DNA from: Telopea speciosissima
Lineage: Eukaryota; Streptophyta; Magnoliopsida; Proteales; Proteaceae
Reading direction: 5' to 3'
DNA: 64,000 nucleotides
NCBI RefSeq assembly: GCF_018873765.1
Contig: NC_057920.1
Location: 15,513,307-15,577,306, forward strand
This document shows, piece by piece, positions 47,045-59,528 of the stretch. The position numbers were made by a program, and so were the translations under genes. Position 1 is the stretch's first letter. Every line of letters starts with the position of its first letter. The notes below the pieces were generated by a model. The model was not told the origin of the DNA and ran no database searches. It saw only the letters and a list, made by a program, of their open reading frames with translations.

Positions 47045-50000
47045 TTAAGTGAAAGATGAGACCACAGAGGAGGTGGTGACCAAACCAGATAGGAGGCCAA
47101 TGACAACAGCACTGTTGTAAGTAGTTGGTTCCGTTTGCATGGAGTTGTTCCGGGAATCGATAAAGGTCTCATTAAGGAAGGGTCCACCCACAAGTCCTCC
47201 AATAGCAACATTTGGATTGGGATCAGTTGAGTTTAGCCACTTGAAGCCATCATCGCAGCCAGTATTTGCATCTACCGGAATTGAAGCTCCCCTGTGATGC
47301 ACATATTGTGGATACTTACTTCCATACCCAACAAGATAGCTCATTTTCATTGGATTGTTTCCCAATACATAATCAGCCTGGGAGAGTAAGAAAAGAATAC
47401 ATACTGTCAGTAGAAATTTCCTTTTATCACAGAGAAGCACCAGAAGAGGCTGGACAAAGCCAATCTTCCTGCTGCACTCAGAAACGACGCTGAACTCACA
47501 ACTAAAGGGTCCATGGATCATGGTCTTACAAGTCGAATTTCATCTTGATAGGATGAACCAAAGGATCCATCCTATAGTTTTTCATTGGCACGGATAAAAA
47601 TAATTTGGTGCATAAAGAACAAGCAAGCAAATGAGAATTATAATCAAGAAAGCATTATCCTAGGTGGGACATGCCACCAGGTAGGTCCATAGCCCCTGAA
47701 TGTTTTAGCACATGTATTAAATTGATTGATGAAACAGTGTACCTGGGAAGTGGCAAATTTGCGGAGATCTTCTGGAGAGAAGGAATCCCCATTACAACTG
47801 AAAGTTGCAGTCTGGGATGTGAGCATGTAATCACTGTAAAGAACAGCTAGGAATGCAGAAGCAACAGGATGCTGCAGAGAATTCCATTGACTGACCCATA
47901 TGAGACCACCTGCATAAAAAAACTATATTAATTCTCGACTCGTGGAGAGGCAGTGACATCAGATATTTGGATTAATGATGTACCGGATGTCTGAATTTCA
48001 TAAATGAGGAGAGGTCACTTAAGAAGTTTTGGAAATTGTATAGACGCATTAAATTTAAAAATTAACTTTAGCTTTACCAAACTACTTCACATTTTTCTGG
48101 TGGTTATGAAAATTGAATCAAGTGGATGGTGTGGGACCAAATGAAGTTAAACAGGAAGAAAAACGAGCAGGACTTGATCATGGTTCCAAACCCAATTGAG
48201 GAACACCTCCTGTGATTTATTCAACGATGGCACTGGCAGAATTCATTTACTTCAGCTACAACAGAGTGAATTTAAGGACATATTCTACAAGGAAATCGAG
48301 AATGATGTTTTCCAACACCCCATGTCATAAACATTCTCCACTTACAAACTATTAGTTGGCAAGACTGCTCTAGCCTGAAATTCCACTAATTGGGGGATAT
48401 CTCCATCCATCCTTAAGAAGAAGGCTCCAAGACTAAAGATGTGTTTCATGAATAGGAACAAAATAGAACATAAGTTGGCTTCTAACAGTTTAAGTTCTTG
48501 CTCCATTCGTCTCATTCCCTGATATGCAGCCATCCGATGGACAAGGAAAAGTTAGTCAATTGGTCTCTCTTTCTCTTCATGTGAAGGTATTCTATTAGTC
48601 TGGACAGCCAAGAATTCTGAATGAGGCTATTTGCATTTCTGTGACGAATTCTCGTCACATATAGACTTGAGACCATTACAATGAGAAACAAGTTGGATCA
48701 GCATACATTGGAATTTAAGACAAAGTTTGGTGGGTCACTCTAAAAAAGAAGCAAATGGTAAATTAGAACTGAAAATTACCATCTGTTCTGCTTTTTGTGG
48801 CTGTTGGGGAACTTGGCAGGAGGCCACACATAACAGCCTCAGCTGTCTTTCGGTACATCTGGAGGCCACTGTTCTGTGCATTTGAGGCCGCTTTTGCACC
48901 AAATAAGTTTATCCTAGACAAAAGAACCTGCACCAAGATTTGATTATATGCAAATGTTAGAAGTGGAGCCCCATACCATCTGACATGCTTTGCAGAAGAA
49001 AGGTAACATGAACGACAATAAAGCACGGGAACATAGTAGTAGTATCTCTAACAGCAGTGCTGTGGATTAAGTACTTCGTAAAATTTGATGAAGTTTTCAG
49101 AATTTCAAGATTATAATATTTGACTAGTTTTGAAAATTTTGCAGTCTGAAATCTAGCTCAACTTTGATCAGGTATAATTCACAAGTTCTACTATCTAAAT
49201 TTTTTAAAGTTTTAGAATTTTTTACATGGAGATTCAAATTTATAGTAAAACCAGATATAAGACCTACTTAAAAATGACTGGAATCTGAAATGTCAAAGGT
49301 TTGCTGAAACTTTCAAAGAGAGTCTATAGCACTTGCATGAGTGGGATCCATCAATTGCCTCCCACAATGAAAGAGGAGAATTTGTGGGCTTTGGTTTTAT
49401 GACTGCACAGAAGATTCCAAGATTCTCCGAAGTCTTCAAACAGAATAAAATCAATAAATGGCTTGCAAATGTTTCTTTTTTTCTTGTTTATGACTTGCAA
49501 ATTTTTAAATTGCCATTTTCCTTCTTTATGATTTTTTTTTTTGGGGGGGGGGGGGTTGAGGTGGGTAGAGGGTTAAGTAATATTGTTACTAGGCCAGTAT
49601 ATGATTACAAGAATAAATAAATATTGAATGAAAGATGCTCTTTCTAATATTTGATTTCAAGAGCATATGAGATATGCTTGTATTTGCTGCGCTTACAGAA
49701 CAATAATGGTGAAAGTGCAAAATATAACAAAAGATTGACTGGATAAAAGAATTTCCACTCCCTTATTATACATACCTTTGCAAAGAACCCATTAAACAAA
49801 TAAAGACGTACAATATATGGTTTATTCTTGGAGCCACTCTAATAAAACTCAACATACATCTAAACAGTGAGGCTCCGTCTGATTGGGTGTAAATGGAAAG
49901 GAAGTGAAACTAAAACAGAAATAAATGGAAACTTTTCTAATCATTACCAACGATGATTGTGCAACTAACATAGTTATCAAGGTGAAAAGGTGAGCCCAGG

Positions 50001-53000
50001 CGGGGGCTAGGCACTTTGGCACTAGGTGGATGCCTTGGCAATTAAGGTGTGCAACCTAAAGAGGTGAGGGTGTTCCTGTAAAATATTAAGTTTTTAAGGT
50101 GGTTATGGGTGGATTATCCTTGTACTCAAAAAATAAAAATTTTCAATGGATCGGATATTGATCCATATCCACAATACGATTAGTTCTAAAATTTCAGTTG
50201 TTATATAAGGCTTTAGTACCCGTATCCTACTCATTGGCTTGCACTGATAAAATATGAAATGTACTGTTTTAAACTTATAAAATAACTCAATCTCAAACAT
50301 GGAACTAAATCTTGGTTGAAACTGACCGAAATCTCTGAGTTGTTTCAGTTTCGGGCCTGGCCGAAACGAAACCCAGGGAGACCCGGACAGCACAGCCAGC
50401 TGCAAGGACAGGTAGGTACCCTTCTCCTTTTTCTCTTTCTTCTTCTTTTTCTTCCAGTGGCTGCCTGGCTGACGGCAATAATAGCAGCAGAGACTACAGC
50501 TGATGCAGATTTCTAGCAGAAGAAAGAAGAAACAGAAAAGAAGTTCCAACGGTTGGGTTGATCTGGTTCAACCTTGAACAAGTTTTCGGGTTTGAATCAA
50601 CCTGTGGTTCAGTTCCTAGTTCAGGATAAGGCTTTTGGTTCCAGAATTTCAGGTTTACTGATCACTTCAGGAATTTGGAGATCAGCCAAATCATGGAGCA
50701 GTATTTTTGGCTGGATTAGGGACTTTATAAGTCCAGCCTTAGTTGGTTATTTGTTTCAGTTTTTGGGTCTGTTTACGACGCCCACTCACAGCCTGTGGCT
50801 GGAAGGGGTCGTTCTGTTATTATTTCTTTCATTATTTAATTGTTTGGGTCAAGTAGGGAGTCTCCAACAGCAGCCAACGATTGGGAAATTTAGGACAGTT
50901 TAGACTTCTGTTTTATTTCACTTTTGGTCCGATATTATAAATATGTAAAGGGTTATAGCCTCCATATGATCTGTTTAATTGAAGAACTTTTGGTCTGACT
51001 TGGGCCTAAGGATTTCAGACTACTCTTGTGAGATCCAAGAGTGTACTTCCGAGGATTCAGAAGTGGATCTGATTGATTTCAGATTGTTAACCAGGTGGAT
51101 TCCTGACTGTATTCCTTCTCTATCTTTCTTCGTTTCCCCAAAATCACATAAAAGGTCAGATTTTTTTACTTTCTCTATCCTGCAATTTGATTTTCTGATG
51201 ATAAATTCAGTTTGAGTTTATCATATATTGCTTGAAATTGCCATCAATTAGTGTAGCTTTTCTTAAACTTCATTTCTGTTATTGCATCTAAACCTAATCG
51301 ATTTCCTAGTACTATCCAAACTCTTCAAATCTGGTTTTTCCCTTAACTGTTCAATCTATTACTAATCTGGCTACTGTTTAATGCTCGATCCTTCATATCA
51401 GTTCATGATTAATAATAACTTTGAACCCCTGAGTTTCCTGCATATTAATTTCTCTGTTTACCTGGATTTCAAGAATCCTACCCCAATAGGATTGTTTCAT
51501 TGCTGAGAATCTGACCTTCAGATTTTCTCTCAGACTTTCTCTCAGACTTTAAAGGGCTATTCTACCTTCAGATCGGACCCCTCAACCAGACTTTGGTCCA
51601 GATAAGAATTGCCATAATTCTGTTATCCAATTTCTCTTATTTCTGGTCATTCCTTAATCCCTGCGATTCTGGTTTCAGTTGGTTTTCTACCCTATTCCCT
51701 AGGTGGTTAGAACTCCACTAGCAGCTCCTTCTTCTTTGTTCTCCTCCTCTCTTTTTTTTTTTTTCTCTCCTGCTGGTGCTGGCTCTGGCCGTGGCAATAG
51801 CAGAGCTGCTGCCTCCCTAACCCTCATACTATCTCGTTTTTTTCTCTTCTTCTTTTGCTTCTTTTGCTTTCTCCCAATTTTAACCTTTTTCCCCAGGGGT
51901 TTCCCCTTCACAGAAAAGGCGAGTCACCTTGTCTCTCACTAACTGCATGGACGCTAGGCAGCATTGTGTAAGTCACACTTAATCAATACCTTGACAACTT
52001 TGGCAACCAACTCAAAACTTTCTAAATCTAGTAACTAATTTTCCTTCGCTTTTCAACCAAATTACTTGGATTCAAATGGGTAAACAAAGAATCCACTAGA
52101 AAAGTTGAATTCCATGTTTGGTAAGGTTTGAAGTTAGTAACAAAATGATGATTACAGAAGTTTCCAATTTCTTTTTTAAATTAATTTCCATTTTCCTTTA
52201 ATTGCAACCAGATTGAGCCTAAAGCGATTGATACAAAAGCATGTTTATAATGGGCATGCATACCTGAGTTCCTGCGAGCTTGTTATCCCAGCTAAACCAT
52301 GTTGGATTTCCCCAATCTGCAAAAGCTTTTCCATTTTGTACAGTGACATATTCGAGGTACGACTTGTCCCCAGTGGCATGATAGAGCCAGCTAGCAGCCC
52401 ACAGGAGCTCATCTTCATATCCTGTAGAATTGTAGTATGTCTGAACTTCAGGGATGCTGGCACTATAAGAAACTCTGTAAGTATCTGCAAAAGTGAATAG
52501 TTGTTTGGCATGCTTAAGAAGCGATCCTGAATACGTGGAGTCAGTAGTCTTGAACACCAGAGAAGCTGCTGCCATAGCAGCTGCAGTTTCTGCCGCAACA
52601 TCTGCCCCTGGAGAAGATGTATTCACCTGAGTAAGAGGCCTCTTCTCGGACATGTTTTCAGGTCTCTCCCAACACTTATGGTCTAGTTGAGGATCACCGA
52701 CCTGCCAAAATATAAACAACTCAGCATAGCTGTTTCTTTTTCTTTTTGCTGGATTAGCCTTCCAAACTACAGCTAAGTCAGAATTTTCATCAGTGCCTCT
52801 TCAAATTCACTGCTATATGAGACAATTGCTCACTCCTGTTCTAAAATACGCAGTAGTTTAAATGGTATCAAATCACGGTTCATTTCTTAAAACGCAAATC
52901 ACATAACAATTTAGGTAACCAATGCTAGAACACCAAAGGTACCCAGGTGATTGGAAACAGGAATTATAGTGTTAGAGTGTCTGGTTAACCTGAATATAAA

Positions 53001-53843
53001 GCACATTGTCAGAAGGATGGGCATTGATCAGGTAATCAGTTATCCGTTTAAGCGACTCTTGAGCAGGTTCCAGCTGCTTGACTACGCTCATCTGATCTCC
53101 ATATTCAAGGATGGCCCATGACAACACAGATGCAGTGAAAGCCATAGGAAAACCAAATTTCATGTGATCACCAGCATCGTACATTCCTTTTGACAGATCA
53201 AGACTCACTGCTTTCCCATCTGCTAGAGCCGAATCCCCTCTCCAAGATATCGGGTTATTAACCAACTTACCAGCTGCAAAATGAAGTAGTTTTAATTTTA
53301 TTAAAGTGAAAACTAGTGCAACAACATTCTAAAATAAACGTTTCTTCTGGACCCGTACAGTACTGAGGTGCATCATAATGCAAAAAAAGGGTAACAACTA
53401 AGTACTTATAGTAAACCATTCTCGCGTAGTCAATAATCAAATGCAATACTCTGCACAATCAGATCTCCTTTTCATAGGATTACAGTAAACAAAACTAAAG
53501 AATCTGTCACTTACATATAAAGCTTTTATAGAATAAGAGATCTGGAAGTGTATGCGACGCTAGGGTTAAACATCGAAGCATATGATGAAAATAAACTGGG
53601 ATAAGAAAGAAGATACAACTTACATTTTTGTACATCCAAGAATTGGACGGCGAGTTTAAGTGCGTCCGCGTATTTCTGGGTAATGGCGCCGGGAGGCCCA
53701 GGAACGGGAGCAGCGGCGCCTCCCTTTGAATGATGAGTTTTCTTTACTACAGTAAGTGCCACGGCGCCGGCGATGACAAGCACAACCACTAACACAATGA
53801 ACCACCCGCACCATCCTCCCTTCGACTTCGAATCAGCTCCCAT
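47045..53843 (-). CDS. Membrane-anchored GH9 endo-beta-1,4-glucanase, copy B
   Basis: Six exons join 53624-53843, 52990-53273, 52264-52701, 48780-48927, 47743-47909 and 47045-47377 to encode 529 residues. The N-terminus MGADSKSKGGWCGWFIVLVV is a short cytosolic head followed by a membrane span. A compact PVPGPPGAI linker leads into the GH9 domain. Catalytic features are all present: YDAGDHMKFG, YVHHRGASIP followed by VDANTGCDDGF, and DSRNNSMQTEPTTYN. All introns have GT-AG borders, and phases match copy A exactly (1,0,0,1,0). Intron 3 is 3.3 kb because of a transposon; in A it is 0.8 kb. Conserved residues and strong splice sites suggest this is the main functional copy. Role by family: trimming or remodelling of cellulose or xyloglucan at the plasma membrane or wall. 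Confidence 0.94.
49969..52002. mobile_element. 2-kb CATAGTT foldback element in intron 3 of copy B
   Basis: The left end CATAGTTATCAAGG pairs with the right end CCTTGACAACTTTG. GCAACTAA (49961-49968) and GCAACCAA (52003-52010) suggest an 8-bp target duplication with one change. Inside, 50310-50385 has a GTTTCGG/CCGAAAC patch of the other foldback type. CT-rich and unassigned text follows without a credible gene. Confidence 0.7.
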
Positions 53844-54572
53844 TCTACTCTGCAACAAAACAAAACAATGCTTCCTCTCTCTAAAGAGATTTCGCGTTTC
53901 AACAACTAAAAGTTAAATGAATCTGTAGGATTTTTATCACTCTGAAACGAAACGAATTGTTCGAGATCTTCACAACAAATGGAGTTCTTCGCAGCAAACG
54001 ATGACAGTTTCTACTTACTATGTTTTCCAAACACCAACCGAAGGAGATATCTGAAACTACCAGAGATAAATGTAGTTAGGAGATCTCGTGGTGTTCAGAA
54101 TCAATGGAAGAAGCTTAAATACGATACGGCGAGAGCTAGATCTCGGCCGAAGTGACCGATGATTGTCCACGATCCAAAAGTAGGTGGCGTCACCGACAGT
54201 CCAACACACACAAAACGCAGTTATGAGTTGCGACTTGCCGCGGGATAAAAATCTTTACTTTTCAGTCTCTCTCTCCTCTTTTCTTTATACTAGAACCGAA
54301 GAGAGGGTTGGGTACGCCGCCAGCTTTCGATATAATGATATATACCAATCGAAGGTAAGTCACGTGCTGAGAACCAGACAATCTGACATTATGCTCAGCC
54401 TTTTTCCTAAAATGAAAACTACACTAGTTAGACCTTATTCTACCAAACAGAAGTTGAAGTTACACCTTATACGACTATGACATTTAGGTTTCTACCAAAC
54501 AAAAACAAAAAAAGACTATGACATTTAGGTGACTTTTGCCTATGAATCATGGGGGTGTCAAAGGAAAATTAT
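53844..54572 (-). promoter_or_regulatory. Upstream region of GH9 copy B
   Basis: A short leader with CTCTCT text at 53873-53881 precedes the ATG. This region would hold the promoter. No specific element can be named. A 17-bp GACTATGACATTTAGGT repeat occurs at about 54472 and 54522. Confidence 0.35.
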
Positions 54573-54727
54573 CTCCTCAATTTACATGTCCGTCAATTTC
54601 TTCCATTCCATCTAATAGGGGGAGGTGAACCCCACCCGAGTAGTATATTCAGGTAGAGGGTAGGGTGATCATTTTCATTTCCTATCAGATGGAATTGAGG
54701 AAATTGATGAACAGATAAATTGAGACG
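54573..54727. mobile_element. 155-bp foldback element (MITE)
   Basis: CTCAATTTACATGTCCGTCA at the left pairs with TGATGAACAGATAAATTGAG at the right. CAATTTCTTCCATTCCATCT pairs with AGATGGAATTGAGGAAATTG. The loop is GC-rich. Confidence 0.8.
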
Positions 54728-55486
54728 ACAAAGATCCGATGTCAATCGATGGATTTTAATTGGACAAAATCGATTTTAGTGTAGACATAGATGAATCTGA
54801 AACCAAATCAATCACTAAAGAATCAATTCCATACGGTTTTGGTCGTGTTAGGTACCCAAGTACTTGTTTTAAGGGCAAATTGATTCCTTATAATCGTAGG
54901 TCACTGTTGCCTTGACTCTGTTAGTGGCCTTTAGTTATGATGGACCCTTGATTCTTAGTTTAGAATTGATCCCTTAAGTTGAATGATGCAATAGTTAACC
55001 ATATTGTTCTCGAAGGTCAATCTCAAAAAACAGTGAGGGATCGAGACTGGGCCGAGCCAACAACCAACTTCAGCTTCTAGGGATAGTAGGTTTTTATTTT
55101 TTTCCAACCCTTGTAGTGGACTGGTCGAAGCCAGTAGCATCGACAGAGCTATCACAAAAAAAGGACGTCAGGTTCCTCGATTGTCAATTTGTATTGTATA
55201 AACAGCAAAAAAAAGAGAGATTTTGGTGGCATGTCATTCTCTGATTAAAAAGAACGAAAGATTGTCACACTGATTCATTTTCGATAAAAAAACAAAAAAA
55301 AATGGATCAAACATTGAGAATGTTTTCATTGGTCACCATCTAATCACTTTTTTTTTGTTTGGTAGAACACCATCTTAACACTTTAACCCAATGAAGCTTA
55401 GAGCCCATATGCTTTTCACTTTAAAGTTACATTTAATTTTGATGTTCTTTCACTTTTGTCTGCTCCTCTTCTCATTTTGGCGAGTT
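54728..55486. other. Unassigned intergenic sequence
   Basis: A-runs and T-runs only; no gene or clear repeat. Confidence 0.4.
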
Positions 55487-55609
55487 CAGATCTGCTACCC
55501 ACATGGGGACGTGTGGGGACAGATCTGAACCCTCTAGGAGGTGTGGAACCCACACCCCATGGAAGGGTCAGATCTATCCCCACCCGTCCCCATGTGGGTA
55601 GCTGATCTA
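55487..55609. mobile_element. 123-bp foldback element
   Basis: CAGATCTGCTACCCACATGG with its continuation GGACG pairs with CGTCCCCATGTGGGTAGCTG at the right end. Inner arms also pair (GGACAGATCTGAACCCT with AGGGTCAGATCTATCC). Confidence 0.82.
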
Positions 55610-56059
55610 GATTCCACTTTGACCCCGTTTGTTTAGAAGGGAAGGTGAGGTGGGATTGTTGGGAAGATGAGACCCACATGTTGGTGGGGTTTTGTTGGGT
55701 GAAAATGTGAAGATAAAATTAAGGTAAAATTACTTTTCCCATGATAAGCAACCGAAGTCTCACCAATTGAATAGCAAAGGGGTGGAATTTTGAAGTGACA
55801 CATCAGCAGACAAAACAATTAATAATGTCTCCTTAGTTTTTGTAAATTTACCACTCCAAATTAACCAAATAAGATTGTGTTTTGAGTGCTTTAGATATGG
55901 CTTTGATCCAATCTGACTTAAGAAAGAGAGAGATCTTTATTTTAATTGGATTAGATTCATTAGTGCTCATTTATGACACCTTTTTTTGCGCTTACCAGTT
56001 TACAATTCCCCCACACCCCACAAGTAAGTATGATGTGGTAATTTTAGTGTAACTAATTA
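55610..56059. other. Unassigned intergenic sequence
   Basis: No coding or structural signal was seen. Confidence 0.4.
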
Positions 56060-56235
56060 GGAAAAAAATAACTTTGTTTGAGAGTGTACGTCCAATATCC
56101 AGACACATGGGGGTGAAATGATCACCCCACCCCCAAGAAAACGGAATTGCCGCTTAGACGGTTGTTTCCATGTGTGCTCTGATTTGTCCCTACACTGATG
56201 CAAGGACCACACTCCCGGACAGAGGACACCTTCCC
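56060..56235. mobile_element. Diverged relative of the Mutator-type MITE
   Basis: The right end CCACACTCCCGGACAGAGGA and TTCCC match the termini of the copies at 37312 and 59866. The left end GGAAAAAAATAACTTTGTTT is a weak match. No target duplication can be seen. The interior differs. Confidence 0.5.
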
Positions 56236-56409
56236 TTGTACCAATGCACCCCATTGATAGTCTAACACACCCTCTTGGTAGTCCTTTGTAGGAGAAATTT
56301 GTGAGTATAGTTAAAACATTGAGTTCTCTAAAATTTCTCTAGGTGTGACCGGTGACCACACAACTACAAGAATTTCAATGTGAGAACTTTGGGGCATTTT
56401 TTTATTAGG

Positions 56410-56625
56410 GCAACCCTCCCTTTTGCCAACCTATTTAGATCTCCTATTTTAACAAGCCATTTAAAATTCTATTACCTAAAAATAAAAGTTTGAAATTATG
56501 ACATCTAAATTTTACTTGAGATCATAGAATTATATAATCTCAATCTCTTAGTTTAAAACATATTGTAGCCAAACGAACTTGGCAAGACCAAAAGTAACTG
56601 AATGGAACCTAGTAAACTACGTTGA
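56410..56625. repeat. Dispersed repeat, second copy
   Basis: Aligns with 44830-45170 in the same orientation, sharing AAAAATAAAAGTTTGAAATT, AATCTCTTAGTTTA-AA and GGCAAGACCAAAA. The copy between the GH9 genes is longer by an internal insertion. Confidence 0.7.
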
Positions 56626-56754
56626 AGCCCATGTCATTTCTAATCTGGTTCCCAGGTCACTTCTAATTTGGACCTTGAATTTTTTCTTTACGATGTTAAT
56701 TGCCTACTCATCATTGCCATTTTTATTTTTTATTTTTTATTTTTTTATATTTTT

Positions 56755-57645
56755 ATGGTCAAGAGCAGGGCCTTTTAGCCCCTTTATTTAAAGAGAGCAA
56801 GGTTCTTGTTTTTAGAATAGCAGGATTTATAATAAAACAAGGTGACTTAAGCCACCAAACACAAGATAATTGAAGACGGATGCCCTTTTTGCCATGGCAC
56901 GGGCATCCTTGTTTTTTTCCTACCCCCCCCCCCCCGACCCCCACCCTTCGTGTAACGCTTCATTCATGGGGACCCAAACCTAGGAGCCCATGATTGAAGC
57001 ACATCGTCCTAAACCATCTGAGCAAACTCACGGGGGTATGGACATCCCTATATTTCCAAATCTGCCGAAGTAATGAAACCCATTGTATTACAGCATCAGC
57101 ATAGATGATTGATACAAAAAAGTAGAGAACACTTCCTTCAAAGAGTTACCTTGTAAACTTTGGATAGAAAGTTTGAAGGGGAAAAAATCAACAAGAAAAA
57201 GCAAAAGAACAACGGAAAAGAGCATGTCAAACTGATTCCTCTGAAGCACCACAAAGAGGACACAATGCGTTAGTAGCAACACAATGTTTAACAATAGACG
57301 ATTTAACAGCTAAATTGTTCGAGCAACAATGCCGAAAAAAATGCTGAAGCTTAGGAAGCATTGTTAAATTCCAAATTTTCTTCCGAATTGGGTCTAATAC
57401 CTACGCAAGAACTCCTTGGCCGATTGTTTACATTAATGGATAATGCAAAGTGATAAGCAATTTTAACAAGAAAAAAATCATTATTAGCAGGAAACCAGAA
57501 CCAAGAATCATCTTGTGGGTACAGAGACGGGACCCAAGCATCCTCAAAGATATTTATAGAAGAACCCGTACTTACTTTCCTCCTCAGACCTTGAATCAAA
57601 AGGTCCCTACTCAATGGAATGAACGAGAACCATTGAGTAATGGCA
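56755..57645 (-). pseudogene. Second L1-type LINE 3' fragment
   Basis: On the minus strand: RDLLIQGLRRKVSTGSSINI and FEDAWVPSL near 57580-57500, a zinc-binding RVT region KLQHFFRHCCSNNLAVKSSI and CPLCGASE near 57340-57240, and a tail SCVWWLKSPCFIINPAI near 56860-56810. It matches the layout of the LINE at 25024-26813 but is more decayed. Confidence 0.75.
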
Positions 57646-59528
57646 AAAGAACTGTCGATGACGTTGGCTCGATGACGTTGGCAATTATATTGTCGTCGAA
57701 GAAGGTGATGTTGTGACATTGAGAAGTGTTATCAGAATCCAACGTGCTTCTTTTGTTGTTGCAGACATTGAGCTTTCTTTGGAAACTTAGGCTCTGTATG
57801 GCAATGTTTTTTGTTTTAAAAAAAAAACTTCTAACCAAAAAAAAAAAAATATCTGATTCTAGATCCAAGTGTCCAACACAGTTTTTCGTGCGATCTATGT
57901 TTTTTGAGCGTAAATGTTGTATGGTAACATTGAAAAAAGAAAAGAAGCTAGAAAACGTTTCAATTAAGAAGAAAAAGAAACCTGTATGGGTTGCACCAAA
58001 TATAATCGCTTATGTCGTTTATAAAAAATTACGTAAAATGCCACCTACACTATAATTTTTATACTTATGCTTTTCGAAGGTAAAAATAAATAAAAAATCC
58101 CCAAGTGGTCCAATCTTACACAACTAATCAAACAAAGAGGCCAGGATGTTGTCTTAAAGTACAATACATAACTAGTTTCACTTTCTTAGTCATTATTAAA
58201 ATAGTATTCATAACAGGAAGAATCTGAGATATAGGGAAACCTAGAGATCACAGAAGTTTATAGCAATCAATTAAATCATCCCATGGCAATTGAAGTTCAT
58301 AGCAATATAAGACTAAAAATTCCTGAGCTATGTGAAATATTTTAGATTCCTCCAAATGGTTCAAGACTACCTCGATTGTCACTTTTTATGCTAGTAGCCT
58401 TATTAGAGTTCAGATACTCTGGAACTTTCTTGAATAGATTTTTTTTTTTTTCAGATTTTCCTTTTTATGTCGCATTAAAAAGCATGGGTTGACTAATGCC
58501 CTAAAAACCCAAGGAAACTTGAGCCAAAACAAAGGAACACCACCTTACATTGTGCAAAGAATGATATTGTATACACTATTCTCAGCATATCAAATTTCTT
58601 AAATCCTATAGAGCTTGAAGTACATCACAAAGAAATTTAGATTTTCACACGGACAAAGAACATGGACAGAGATAATATTTAAGTTCATAACAGTCGAATT
58701 TGAGATATAGGGAAACCAAATTAGGAAATTGAAGTTCATAGCAATCAAAGTCCCATAACAATTGAAGTTATCAGCAATCGTAGTTCATAACCCTAACTCA
58801 AAGTGATTGAACCCTACATTTACAAAAAATAGGGTTCATAAAACCCTAACTCCAAGTAATGATCGAATATGAGATTTAGAGTTCATAAAACCCTTACTCC
58901 AAGTAAGGATTTTTGTCAAATTGAACCCTACATTTAAAAGAAGTTCATACCTTACGTTAAAAGAGAGTTGAGGACGACGAGTTTCAAGTTCGGTTGAATC
59001 ACTAGAGTCATTGAAAGTTGCAGTTTTCCGAATCTGTTGAATCTTTCAAGCTTCCAAAGAAATGTTACAAAGGTCGATTATGATATATTGCAAGTTCGGT
59101 TGAAGCACTAGAATCGTTGAAAGATGGAGGTCGAAGTTGAGATCGCAAGAAATATGGAGGTCGAAGGATCACAGACGTTGTGCGATTCCAAAGCCAAGAT
59201 CGCAAGAAGATGGAGGTCCCAAGTAAGACGGTTGTGAGGTCGACAAACCTCTCCAGTTCGATAGTTCGATAGTTCGAATGCCTTGGTTTTAGGTCGAAAT
59301 TATACATTTGTGAGGCATTGTTATGTTTTGATGATAAATATCATAAATATCCCTCTCTCAAATCGGTGTTTCTTCTCAAATGGGGCTCAAAACTGTTCCA
59401 AAGTGCCCGTTTCGTTTAAAAAAACGAACACAGAAAGCAAGCCGGTCGGACATATTATATAGTTTTCACCCTATTTCAGTTAAAAAAAAAACACCAAAAA
59501 ACAACTAGAATCGATTTTTTGAAAAGAG
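57646..59528. other. Repeat-rich sequence without a gene
   Basis: A-runs at about 57817 and 57837. Short direct repeats lie at 58805-58940 (GTTCATAAAACCC-TACTCC and TTGAACCCTACATTTA, each twice) and at 58985-59220 (TCGGTTGAA-CACTAGA-TC and GATCGCAAGAA-ATGGAGGTC, each twice). Possibly a worn transposon; no domain was seen. Confidence 0.45.

Noticed and set aside
51699..51942. Open frames on both strands in intron 3 of GH9 copy B
   Set aside because: They arise from CT/GA-rich sequence inside a foldback element, and the same text in copy A is not open.
55487..55609. MicroRNA precursor
   Set aside because: The hairpin is long and GC-rich with MITE-like arms; no evidence of precise small RNA processing can be seen from sequence alone.
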